Positions 44,288-53,022 of a stretch of DNA of 64,000 nt are shown here, piece by piece. The translations under genes were made by a program, and so were the position numbers. The stretch is from Bacteroidetes bacterium HGW-Bacteroidetes-16. GTDB taxonomy: Bacteria > Bacteroidota > Bacteroidia > Bacteroidales > F082. Location: contig PHDN01000012.1 in NCBI GenBank assembly GCA_002840975.1, positions 32,373 through 96,372 on the forward strand, given 5' to 3'. Numbering within the stretch: the stretch's first letter is position 1; every line of letters begins with the position of its first letter. Under the pieces are notes generated by a model. It did not search any database and was not told the origin of the DNA. It saw only the letters and a list, made by a program, of their open reading frames with translations.

Positions 44288-47058
44288 AAGCAGTAGCCAT
44301 TCTTATTCAACTGTTTCTGTTTGGCACCTTGGCAGCAACCAACGGCCCGGATAAAAAAGTCAATTGTCATTTCAATCAGGTTCCTTTTGAAGAATTCAGT
44401 AACCAGATTTTAGTGGAAACGGGCGTCAGGATATACTATCAGGATGTATGGGTTTCGAAAATAAATGTTACCTTAAATGCAGATAGCATCACCGTTCTCG
44501 ATGCTGTAATTCGATCGGTTGCCGGTACCGATTTAAAAGTATCGATCTGGAACCAGGATCTTGTTTTGCTTCCCGGAGAAAAACTGCTTTCGGAACTTCC
44601 CTCTTTTGAGCCAAAAAATGGTGCCGATGAAGCTGTTGAAGAAGAAACCAAAGCACTAACCGCCAGTGAAGAACGTTATATCACCGGTCGTAAACCGGAT
44701 GTGGTTCAAACCATCCGCATCGGTCGCAGCGGGGCAGCTACAAGTAGTGGAAAGGCCAAAATTCTGGGCAGAGTGCTCGATCAGGAAACCGGCGAACCTG
44801 TTTATTACGCAACCATCTTTATCCAGGAAACAAAAACCGGAGCTGTATCCGACAACAACGGCTTTTTTACCATCATGTTAAAACCCGGTAAATACAACGT
44901 GGTTTTCGATTTCCTTGGCTACGAAAACAAGAAATTCCTGCTTGAGGTGCTGTCAAACGGAAATTTCACAGTCAATCTGAAGAGGACCGTATTTCAAATT
45001 GAAGAGTTCGTGGTTCATGGTGACCGCCAGATGAGCATTAAAGATAAGGATGCCGGCCTGGATAAAATTTCCATGCGGTCGATAAAAGAATTGCCCATGA
45101 TGATGGGCGAGCGCGATATCCTGAAAGTATCCGGCACCCTCCCTGGTATTGTTACAGCCGGTGAGGGCGCGGCGGGACTCAACGTACGGGGTGGCGGATC
45201 AGACCAAAACGCTTTTTATATCAACAAAATACCCATTTACAATACCTCCCATCTTTTTGGATTCTTCCCTGCTTTCAACTCCGACATTATTAAAGACTTT
45301 TCTATTTACAAAGGGCATATTCCTGCACAGTACGGAGGACGACTTTCTTCGGTTTTCAATATTATCACCCGGCAGGGAAATAGAAAAAATTTCACCTCCC
45401 ATGGTGGAATTAGTCCCATTGCAGCCAATATAGTTGTGGAAGGCCCAATAAAAAAAGATACTTGTTCCATTTTGCTAAGTGCCCGTTCAACTTACTCCGA
45501 CTGGATTTTAAAGCGGATCAAAGATCCAACCATCAGGGCCAGCATGGCCAATTTTTACGATTTCTCGGGTGCCATCAACTACGATATCCAAAAAACCCAG
45601 GTATCTCTGTTTGTTTATCACAGCAAGGACCGTTTCCGTTTGTCGGACATCACCGATTATAATTATTCTAACAGCGGTATTTCTTTGGGTTTTAGTCATA
45701 ATTACAGCAATTCGGTACGGGGCGAATTCGCCCTTATTGGTTCGCAATACGATTTTAGCACCATCGACCGGCAGGAAATTTCGAGTGCCTATGAACATGC
45801 CTATCGAATGGGACATTATGAGGCCCGTGCCGATTTTACGCATATACTGACCAACAACAACACACTTGATTATGGGATGGGATTTGTATTGTACCAACTC
45901 GACCGGGGAAATGTAATTCCTTACGGATTGCAATCGTTGCGTAACCTGACCACGCTTGGCAAGGAACAAGGTCTCGAAAGTTCGTTGTATATTTCTGACT
46001 CTTACGAACCTGTACCCTGGATTAATCTGACCGCGGGTTTGAGATTTACTTTATTTACCCCAATGGGACCTAAAACCGTCTATACCTACATGCCAGGCGG
46101 GCCTGTTGATCCCCGTTATATCAACGATACGCTCATCTATGCGAAAAATAAACCCATCCGTTGGTATTCAGAACCCGATATCAGGGTAGCCGTAAATTTT
46201 GAAACTGATGAAAAAGGATCCATCAAATTGGCATTTAACCAAATGCACCAAAATTTGTTCATGCTGAGCAATACCATCTCGGTGGCTCCCAATGTGCAAT
46301 GGAAACTGGCCGATTATCACCTGAAACCTTCGAGTAGCAATCAAATTTCGCTGGGTGTTTTCCGTACACTTGCCAAATTCGGATTAGAAGCCTCCGCAGA
46401 AGTTTATTACAAACGAACGCTGAATTATCCCGAATTTAAAGATGGAGCCAATTTCCTGGAAAGCCCACAGGTTGAAACTGCTGTACTTCAGGGAAAACAA
46501 AAAGCCTACGGGATTGAGTTTTTTTTAAAACGCAGTAACCGCAGGCTTGAAGGATGGCTGACTTACACTTTTTCAAGGTCTATCGTCACAATAAATGGCG
46601 ATGAACCATGGAACAGCATCAATGACGGTGATCCCTTCCCGTCGAATTATGATATCCCACATGTAGTGAACCTGGTGCTCAACTATCACATGAGCAGACG
46701 GATCACCTTCTCCACCATTCTCACCTACCAAAGCGGCAAACCTATTACCTATCCTGTTTCGGTTTATTATGTGGATGGAGTACCTTTTTTAGACTATTCA
46801 AAACGAAACTCCTACCGGATTCCTAACTATTTCCGCACCGACATCTCCGTGGCTTTTGAGGGCAACCTGAAAAAAAGCAAACTCCTTCACAGCTCATTAA
46901 TCCTGAGCGTGTACAATCTTACCGGACGAGAAAACCCATACTCGGTCTATTTTAATACCGAAGCCGGAAAAATTAAAAGCTATCAGTACTCTGTAATTGG
47001 CGTACCCATTTTCACCGCCACCTGGATCTTTAAACTAGGGAATTATGCATCGGATTAA
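44284..47058 (+). CDS. TonB-dependent receptor with N-terminal STN domain
   Basis: The 924-residue protein has a signal peptide (1-18), an STN-like domain (about 25-95: VNCHFNQVPFEEFSNQIL, TVLDAVIRSVAGTDL), a carboxypeptidase-regulatory-like domain (about 155-240: ILGRVLDQETGEPVYYATIF), a plug (LNVRGGGSDQNAFYINKIPIYN and YKGHIPAQYGGRLSSVFNI) and a barrel. STN domains in receptors contact anti-sigma factors, but no sigma/anti-sigma gene is seen nearby. It overlaps the DUF4249 gene by 14 nt. The imported substrate is unknown. Confidence 0.88.
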   Translation: MKAVAILIQLFLFGTLAATNGPDKKVNCHFNQVPFEEFSNQILVETGVRIYYQDVWVSKINVTLNADSITVLDAVIRSVAGTDLKVSIWNQDLVLLPGEKLLSELPSFEPKNGADEAVEEETKALTASEERYITGRKPDVVQTIRIGRSGAATSSGKAKILGRVLDQETGEPVYYATIFIQETKTGAVSDNNGFFTIMLKPGKYNVVFDFLGYENKKFLLEVLSNGNFTVNLKRTVFQIEEFVVHGDRQMSIKDKDAGLDKISMRSIKELPMMMGERDILKVSGTLPGIVTAGEGAAGLNVRGGGSDQNAFYINKIPIYNTSHLFGFFPAFNSDIIKDFSIYKGHIPAQYGGRLSSVFNIITRQGNRKNFTSHGGISPIAANIVVEGPIKKDTCSILLSARSTYSDWILKRIKDPTIRASMANFYDFSGAINYDIQKTQVSLFVYHSKDRFRLSDITDYNYSNSGISLGFSHNYSNSVRGEFALIGSQYDFSTIDRQEISSAYEHAYRMGHYEARADFTHILTNNNTLDYGMGFVLYQLDRGNVIPYGLQSLRNLTTLGKEQGLESSLYISDSYEPVPWINLTAGLRFTLFTPMGPKTVYTYMPGGPVDPRYINDTLIYAKNKPIRWYSEPDIRVAVNFETDEKGSIKLAFNQMHQNLFMLSNTISVAPNVQWKLADYHLKPSSSNQISLGVFRTLAKFGLEASAEVYYKRTLNYPEFKDGANFLESPQVETAVLQGKQKAYGIEFFLKRSNRRLEGWLTYTFSRSIVTINGDEPWNSINDGDPFPSNYDIPHVVNLVLNYHMSRRITFSTILTYQSGKPITYPVSVYYVDGVPFLDYSKRNSYRIPNYFRTDISVAFEGNLKKSKLLHSSLILSVYNLTGRENPYSVYFNTEAGKIKSYQYSVIGVPIFTATWIFKLGNYASD

Positions 47059-48202
47059 CCTGATCATCTTTATTTTGGTGTCCTTGATGGTGATTTCGTC
47101 CTGCATCAAGCCCTTTGAACCTAAGATAAAATCTACGGATGCTCACAAGTATGTCGTTTCAGGTCAGGTTATGAATGGCGACGGGAATCAAACTGTAAAT
47201 GTTTCCGTCACATCCTCCATAAACGATCCACAGTATCAACCTGTTACCGGTTGCCTTGTCGTTATACTTGACAAAAATGAAAATCAATTTGATATGAATG
47301 ATATTGGTAATGGGGATTATACCACCTGGATTGATCCAGGCTTCCTTGTTCCGGGAAATTCATTTATGGTTGAAGTCACCACACCAGATGGAATCAAACT
47401 GGCTTCCGATTTCGACCAGATATCCTCAGCTCCGGTGGTAGATTCAGTTTATTATATTAGAAATGATATTGAAGGCAATATTCCCGGGCAGTTTACATTA
47501 GGGATTCAATTCTACCTTAATATGAAAGGAAATGATGTGAATAGCCGTTATTATCGCTGGAATTTACTCGAAACCTGGGAATACCATGCTGATTATCCCC
47601 TGGAATGGTGGTACGATGGTACCATTCATCATGAAGTTCCTCCTGATTATTCAAGGAAGGTGTGTTGGAGGACAAGAAAAATACCTGAGATTTTTACCTT
47701 ATCAACCAATAATCTGCTCGAGAACAAATCGGAAATGATACCGCTACATTTTATCGACAACCGCACATCCCGTCTTGCCTATGGTTATAGTCTTCTGGTT
47801 GAGCAATTCGCCTTAAGTGAATCCGCTTATAATTATTGGGACCAATTGCGTATTAACAGTGGGCAGGATGGAGGGCTATATGAACAACAGCCGTTAAGCG
47901 TTAAAGGGAATATAAAAAACCTCACCTATCCTGATGAGGAGGTGCTTGGTTATTTTAGTGCAGTTTCCGTTACCTATAAAAGGATTTTTGTAAGTCATGT
48001 TCCCGATCTGCCACTGGATTTCGAAACATATTGTGACCCGGCGGTTCTGAGGAAAGGTCTGAAAGAATTTACACCAAAAGATTATCCGGCATACCTGATG
48101 GGGGATGAAGTTACCTGGTTTCCCGTATGGCTTAACAATGAATGTGTTGATTGCACAATGCTTGGTGGTATCAATGTTAAACCCGAATTTTGGCCTTATT
48201 AA
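47045..48202 (+). CDS. DUF4249 lipoprotein
   Basis: The 385-residue protein has a lipoprotein signal with Cys20 (VISSCIKPFEP) and the DUF4249 pattern: YVVSGQVMNGDGNQTVNVSV, YTTWIDPGFLVPGNSFMVEV, and a Cys-rich C-terminus (NNECVDCTMLGG). The family is common in Bacteroidota next to TonB receptors, and a role as a surface-exposed partner of the receptor is inferred. Its first 14 nt lie in the receptor gene; its stop is 1 nt before the next start. Confidence 0.85.
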   Translation: MHRINLIIFILVSLMVISSCIKPFEPKIKSTDAHKYVVSGQVMNGDGNQTVNVSVTSSINDPQYQPVTGCLVVILDKNENQFDMNDIGNGDYTTWIDPGFLVPGNSFMVEVTTPDGIKLASDFDQISSAPVVDSVYYIRNDIEGNIPGQFTLGIQFYLNMKGNDVNSRYYRWNLLETWEYHADYPLEWWYDGTIHHEVPPDYSRKVCWRTRKIPEIFTLSTNNLLENKSEMIPLHFIDNRTSRLAYGYSLLVEQFALSESAYNYWDQLRINSGQDGGLYEQQPLSVKGNIKNLTYPDEEVLGYFSAVSVTYKRIFVSHVPDLPLDFETYCDPAVLRKGLKEFTPKDYPAYLMGDEVTWFPVWLNNECVDCTMLGGINVKPEFWPY

Positions 48203-48203
48203 T

Positions 48204-49874
48204 ATGATAAGAATAAACTATATCACTGCAATGGTATTGCTCCTGCTCCTCACTAAATACAGTGACATATCGGGACAGGGACAAATAGCTATGCCAACTG
48301 CTGAAAGGCTTCAGGTCTTCACCGACCGTGAACTATATATTGCGGGAGAAGAAGTTTTTTTTACTGCATTTAATATATCGAATGATCTTCCTCAAGACAT
48401 AAGCCTCATCCTGTATGCTGAAATAGTTTCGTCTGAGGGCAAGCGAACAAGCGGAGGCAAATTTCTAATTGAAAATAAGATGGCTCATGGAAGTTTGCTT
48501 ATTCCAAGAGACAACATTACCGGTAACTATTATCTAAGGGTTTACACCAAATATATGCGCAATATCGGGCCCTGGTCGTATGCCTATTGCAGTATTCGAA
48601 TTGTTAATCCTTACCGCGAAGATATTTTAACCGGAAACGACACTGTTTTATTGCCGACACAAACTGGTGAAGAGGAATCATACCTGACGATCACTACTGA
48701 TAAAAAAGGGTATCATCCCCGTGAATTGATTCAGGTAACTATTCTCGGATCAGGAAACCGGCCTGGAAAAACCAACCGATTGAGTTTGGCGGTGGCTCCC
48801 GAAATGGCTTCGGAAGAAAATACCCTTCAGCTGCCCGATCAGGATCGTCACATACAACAATTGGATTTTTATCCTGAAACCAGGGGTATTTCCATTACCG
48901 GTAAACTGATTGATAGTACGGGCGACAATGCAATACGCGGAGCAAGGGTTAATCTTTCCATCATTGGTCAGGGACGCGATTTTATGGCCATACAAACTGA
49001 TGATTCAGGAAGGTATTTTTTCAGTTTGCCGGCATATGGGGGTTATCGGGATCTATTTCTTTGTGCTGCCCATACCCGTGAAGTTCGTCCTAGAATCTTG
49101 GTGGACAACGATTTTTGCACCTCTCCCATTCAACTGCCTTCCCCTGTCTTCATCCTGACACCCGAAGAACGCGCACTGGCCTTTCAGATGGCAAAAAACA
49201 TTCGCATTCAGGAAGTATTTAATACTGAAAAGCTTGATGAAAGCCAGTCGACAGAAACAGACCGCGCATTCTATGGTAACCCTTCTTATGTTTTATACCT
49301 CGATCAATATGTGCTTCTTCCTGTTCTGGAGGAATATTTTAATGAATTGGCTTCCATGGTGAAAGTGAGAAAAAGAAAAGGCGAAAAGTACTTTAAGGTA
49401 CTGGGAGGCCGTCCTGAAATGGGGATTTACGACCCACTGGTTCTACTTGATTGGGTTGCCGTTGACGATCCTTCAAAAATATTGGCCGCATCGCCAGTTA
49501 ACATTGATCGCATCGAAATGATTAATGAACCATATATCAAGGGTGATATTACTTTTGGTGGTATCATCAGCATTATTTCCAAAAATGCTGATTTCGCGGG
49601 CATCGATCTACCCGAATCCGGCATTTTTATCAATTACCTTTTCCTGAACAAACCTTCCGGGGTACCCTTTAAACCATCGGCATCTGCCAACATCCCCGAT
49701 ACACGCAACACGGTTTTCTGGGAACCATCCCTGATTTTAGATGAGGACAACAAGGCAAGTATTTCATTTACAGCACCCGATACCCCGGGTCGATACACCA
49801 TTTTTCTGAAAGGGTTTGACCCTTCGGGGAATTATATTTACCAGAGAAAAGTAGTAGAAGTGATGGCGGATTAA
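48204..49874 (+). CDS. Exported MG2/macroglobulin-like protein
   Basis: From the ATG of MIRINYITAM the protein has 556 residues, 1 nt after the DUF4249 stop. A signal peptide (1-25) is followed by an MG2-like domain (about 35-140: LQVFTDRELYIAGEEVFFTAF, GNYYLRVYTKYMRN), a second Ig-like domain, a carboxypeptidase-regulatory-like segment (ISITGKLIDSTGDNAIRGARV), a plug-like middle (DWVAVDDPSKILAASPVNID) and a final Ig-like domain (ASISFTAPDTPGRYTIFLKG). Such proteins usually go with TonB receptors; function is not known. Its last codon overlaps the end of the M23 gene on the other strand. Confidence 0.75.
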   Translation: MIRINYITAMVLLLLLTKYSDISGQGQIAMPTAERLQVFTDRELYIAGEEVFFTAFNISNDLPQDISLILYAEIVSSEGKRTSGGKFLIENKMAHGSLLIPRDNITGNYYLRVYTKYMRNIGPWSYAYCSIRIVNPYREDILTGNDTVLLPTQTGEEESYLTITTDKKGYHPRELIQVTILGSGNRPGKTNRLSLAVAPEMASEENTLQLPDQDRHIQQLDFYPETRGISITGKLIDSTGDNAIRGARVNLSIIGQGRDFMAIQTDDSGRYFFSLPAYGGYRDLFLCAAHTREVRPRILVDNDFCTSPIQLPSPVFILTPEERALAFQMAKNIRIQEVFNTEKLDESQSTETDRAFYGNPSYVLYLDQYVLLPVLEEYFNELASMVKVRKRKGEKYFKVLGGRPEMGIYDPLVLLDWVAVDDPSKILAASPVNIDRIEMINEPYIKGDITFGGIISIISKNADFAGIDLPESGIFINYLFLNKPSGVPFKPSASANIPDTRNTVFWEPSLILDEDNKASISFTAPDTPGRYTIFLKGFDPSGNYIYQRKVVEVMAD

Positions 49875-51091
49875 AATGCCAACCTGGTTTTATACACCCC
49901 GACAAGGCTGTCGAAGGAGGCACGGTAAGCCGCATCAATCGGTAAACTGGGAGGTGATTCCACTTTTAACGGATCCACGGCTTTTCCATTCCGGTAAAAG
50001 CGAAAGTCCAGATGTGCACCTGTAGCCAAACCTGTTCTTCCAACATATCCAATTAATTCGCCCTGGCGAACATGTTTACCTACCGCAATTCCTTTTGCAT
50101 ATCCTTTTAAGTGCATATAGGTTGTTGAATAAGTTCCGTTATGCCGAATGGTAAGGTAATTACCACCTCCAAGCTTTTGATAAGCCCGCTTTACGATGGT
50201 GCCATCGCCCACTGAATAAACAGGCGTTCCTTCTGCGGCAGCGTAATCTACACCATGGTGGGGACGGCGTATCTTCAATACAGGATGCAGTCGGCTATTG
50301 GAAAAATGAGAACTTATCCTGGTAAAACGCAAGGGTGCCTTTAGAAAAGCACGTTGCAAGCTGGCCCCCTTCTCATCAAAATAGTCACCCTTTTCATTTT
50401 GAATGAAATAAAAAGCATACAAGCTGTCACCTCCATGCAACATCAGCGTAGCTTCTACCCTGCCCAGGCCAATGTATTGCCCCTCAACATATTGTTTGGT
50501 ATAGATGGCCTTATATACATCACCTTTTTGTAATCCGAAAAAGTCAATCGTCCAGGCATAAATTTCCGATAGCTCATTGGCCAGGTTTGGATCGGCTCCT
50601 TTGGCAACCAGGGAATTCCACAACGAACTTTCGATAACTCCTTCTAAGGTATCGTTTACAACATCAATAGACTTTCGTCCGATTGAGGCAGAAATGGTGT
50701 CATTGAGGGCATAAAGAACGTAGGTGATGGGGGAAATTTCATAGGCAAAGTAAACCGGCGTTGCTATTGAATCACGCTTACACATGACGGCATAACGATT
50801 CCCGGATTTTATCCTGCGGACATCAAAGGTGTCACGGGTGTGTCGGGCCAAATAATCGATGATGTCATAGCTAACTCCATGGCGCAAAAGGATATCGGAA
50901 AGGAATTCATTGTTTTTTACAATACCTTCCTTTACGTCCAGACTGTCGACAACGATCCCATAGGCCCATTGTGGTTCTTGCACCACGGTTTCTGATTGAT
51001 TACCTGTAGCCGTATTTTCATCCGGAGAAAACTGACAAGCAGAAATAACGAAAAGCACGAACAGGAACCCTGGTAAAAAATATCGAACCAT
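49871..51091 (-). CDS. M23-family peptidase lipoprotein
   Basis: The 406-residue protein has a lipoprotein-type signal (Cys19 in VISACQFSP), a long N-terminal region with OapA-like character, and a LytM domain (about 285-385): HHGVDYAA (zinc His and Asp), YMHL (catalytic His), and GAHLDFRF. The last motif reads H-L-D, where classical M23 enzymes have H-x-H, so the third zinc ligand would be Asp. I recall this variant from other Bacteroidota. It should cut peptidoglycan cross-links or regulate cell separation. It precedes lgt on the same strand, after a 48-nt gap. Confidence 0.85.
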   Translation of the reverse strand: MVRYFLPGFLFVLFVISACQFSPDENTATGNQSETVVQEPQWAYGIVVDSLDVKEGIVKNNEFLSDILLRHGVSYDIIDYLARHTRDTFDVRRIKSGNRYAVMCKRDSIATPVYFAYEISPITYVLYALNDTISASIGRKSIDVVNDTLEGVIESSLWNSLVAKGADPNLANELSEIYAWTIDFFGLQKGDVYKAIYTKQYVEGQYIGLGRVEATLMLHGGDSLYAFYFIQNEKGDYFDEKGASLQRAFLKAPLRFTRISSHFSNSRLHPVLKIRRPHHGVDYAAAEGTPVYSVGDGTIVKRAYQKLGGGNYLTIRHNGTYSTTYMHLKGYAKGIAVGKHVRQGELIGYVGRTGLATGAHLDFRFYRNGKAVDPLKVESPPSLPIDAAYRASFDSLVGVYKTRLAF

Positions 51092-51139
51092 ATAAATGGG
51101 TTTTCTTGAAATGAAACAAAATAAAATGAAAGGTTATAA

Positions 51140-51964
51140 CTATTTGGAAGCTGGTTTTATTGCCTTTTTCCCGGAAATATAAAGAATGACCAGGCCGCCG
51201 ATAATTAAAGGAATACTTAACCATTGCCCCATATTCAACATCATCCGGCTCTCAAAATCGACCTGGGGCAATTTGATAAATTCAATTAAAAAACGAACCG
51301 TCCACAAAACAATCAGAAAATAGGCGAAAATACGGCCTTCAACGGGCTTGCCGTCATGTTTCCAATAATATCTGTATAGGAAAATGAAAAGAAGAAGATA
51401 GCTAAGTGCCTCATATATCTGAGTTGGGTGGTGCGCCATAGTTAATCCATCTCTTACAAAGATAAAACCCCATGGAAGCGTGGTAACATCTCCATAAATT
51501 TCAGAGTTCATCAGGTTTCCCATTCGGATCAAAAATCCTGCCAGGGCTGTTACCAAAACAACATGGTCGAGCACCCAAAAATAAGTACGGTGGTAATGAC
51601 GTGAAAAGAAATACAATCCAATCAGGATCCCTACGGCAGCACCATGGCTGGCCAGGCCGCCTTCCCATATTTTCAGTATTTCAAAGGGATGTGCCAGGTA
51701 ATAATCGGGTTCGTAAAACAAACAATGACCTAAACGTGCACCTACGATGGTAAATATCAACATGTAAGTAGCCAGGTCGTCGAGGACTTTGATGGGAACC
51801 CCCTCTTTTTTGAACATCTTTTGCAGGATCAAATACCCAAGAACAAATCCAAGCGCAAAAAGCAATCCATACCACCGTACGGAAAATCCGCCAATCAATG
51901 GGAAGGTTTCGGGAAGGATAAAAATTTCGGGCCTTACATTCCAGACAATATAATGAAGCAGCAT
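51140..51964 (-). CDS. lgt: Prolipoprotein diacylglyceryl transferase
   Basis: The 274-residue inner-membrane protein has seven helices and the Lgt signatures: SVRWYGLLFALGFVLGY, ARLGHCLFYEPDYY and the conserved RMGNLMNSEIYG, with HPTQIYEAL before the sixth helix. It attaches diacylglycerol to the Cys of lipoproteins, among them the SusD-like, DUF4249, HmuY-like and M23 proteins of this window. A promoter box lies 17 nt before the start. It is probably the first gene of a unit with the M23 gene. Confidence 0.95.
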   Translation of the reverse strand: MLLHYIVWNVRPEIFILPETFPLIGGFSVRWYGLLFALGFVLGYLILQKMFKKEGVPIKVLDDLATYMLIFTIVGARLGHCLFYEPDYYLAHPFEILKIWEGGLASHGAAVGILIGLYFFSRHYHRTYFWVLDHVVLVTALAGFLIRMGNLMNSEIYGDVTTLPWGFIFVRDGLTMAHHPTQIYEALSYLLLFIFLYRYYWKHDGKPVEGRIFAYFLIVLWTVRFLIEFIKLPQVDFESRMMLNMGQWLSIPLIIGGLVILYISGKKAIKPASK

Positions 51965-51980
51965 ATTTTCAACTTTTGGG

Positions 51981-51988
51981 CAAAGTTA
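51981..51988 (-). promoter_or_regulatory. Promoter -7 box for lgt
   Basis: The minus strand reads TAACTTTG, 16 nt before the lgt ATG. It lies between the HmuY-like gene's 3' end and lgt. Confidence 0.5.
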
Positions 51989-51996
51989 GCAAATTG

Positions 51997-53022
51997 CTAC
52001 AAGCGACGGTATTGAAATGTAGGATATCCTTTTTCGCCTGTATCGGGCTCATAAAAACCGGTGAATTTCAGTTTAAAATAAACACCGGTACGGGTTCTAA
52101 TAAAATAATTGTAGTTAGGATAGCACTTATAATAGATATCACCACCGTTGATGTCTCCAATTAATTCTTTCCAGTCGTAACCAATAACATCCTGTTTGGT
52201 GCTGTAATTAAGGTATAGAACACTATCGATTGTAACATCGTTGAACACCATGGTACTGTCGAATGCTACACCAACTCCACTTGGATTGATCAATACTCCC
52301 GTTAATAAATAAGGATAATTGTCACCGGCATCCGTTATCAACATGGTGGTATACTGTGTAAACAGCAAATCCCAATTATCGGTTGCAGGCTCAGTCTGTA
52401 GTGATCCATTGGTTGCAAAACTGAATTGAATGGTGTTGAACCCTGGATCTTTTTCCACCACCACATCATGCCTATCGGTATTGTCCATCTGGCAATACGA
52501 AAATGAGTATCTGTCATTTTTTAAGGAATGAAAGATAATTTTGCGTAGTCCCAAGTTACGACCAAGGGCATCAAGACCCCGATTGATGACATAAACCTGT
52601 TGAGGAAACAGGGTATCTACTCCCAGAATCTTTATCCAGTCGACAAACACGGTTGAATCTACATTTCCACTCGAGGGATCGAAGGCCCATTCCAGTCCTG
52701 TGGTATCCATTACCTGATCGAAGCTGGATTTATTGGTTGAGGCTGCCATCATAAAACTGGCGGTATTCATTCTGATCAGGAATCCTGTATCGGCCGACGA
52801 AAACAAGAGATCGCAATCGGTTTTGAGGTTTTGTGACACCTGTTCACCCGTCATCAGATTAAAATAGACCTGATTGACATAATACTGTGTCATCGCAATC
52901 ATCTCCACTTTGGTAGTGTCCACCGGATGTGGTTCAATTTTGGTATCCTTCTTAAAACAGGAAGTAGTGCCTAAAGTCAACACCAACAACATTGACAAAC
53001 CCAGGATTATCTTTTTCATCAT
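51997..53022 (-). CDS. HmuY-like heme-binding lipoprotein
   Basis: The 341-residue protein has a lipoprotein signal with Cys22 (TTSCFKK) and the HmuY-family pattern: YYVNQVYFNLMTGEQVSQNL, then DWDLLF-type strands (DNWDLLFTQYTTMLI) and the C-terminal YFKLKFTGFYEP, GYPTFQYRRL. HmuY proteins capture heme outside the cell and pass it to a TonB receptor. In Porphyromonas two His ligands bind heme; whether the ligands are present here cannot be told from sequence alone. It is the last gene of the unit and overlaps the receptor gene by 4 nt. Confidence 0.8.
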   Translation of the reverse strand: MMKKIILGLSMLLVLTLGTTSCFKKDTKIEPHPVDTTKVEMIAMTQYYVNQVYFNLMTGEQVSQNLKTDCDLLFSSADTGFLIRMNTASFMMAASTNKSSFDQVMDTTGLEWAFDPSSGNVDSTVFVDWIKILGVDTLFPQQVYVINRGLDALGRNLGLRKIIFHSLKNDRYSFSYCQMDNTDRHDVVVEKDPGFNTIQFSFATNGSLQTEPATDNWDLLFTQYTTMLITDAGDNYPYLLTGVLINPSGVGVAFDSTMVFNDVTIDSVLYLNYSTKQDVIGYDWKELIGDINGGDIYYKCYPNYNYFIRTRTGVYFKLKFTGFYEPDTGEKGYPTFQYRRL

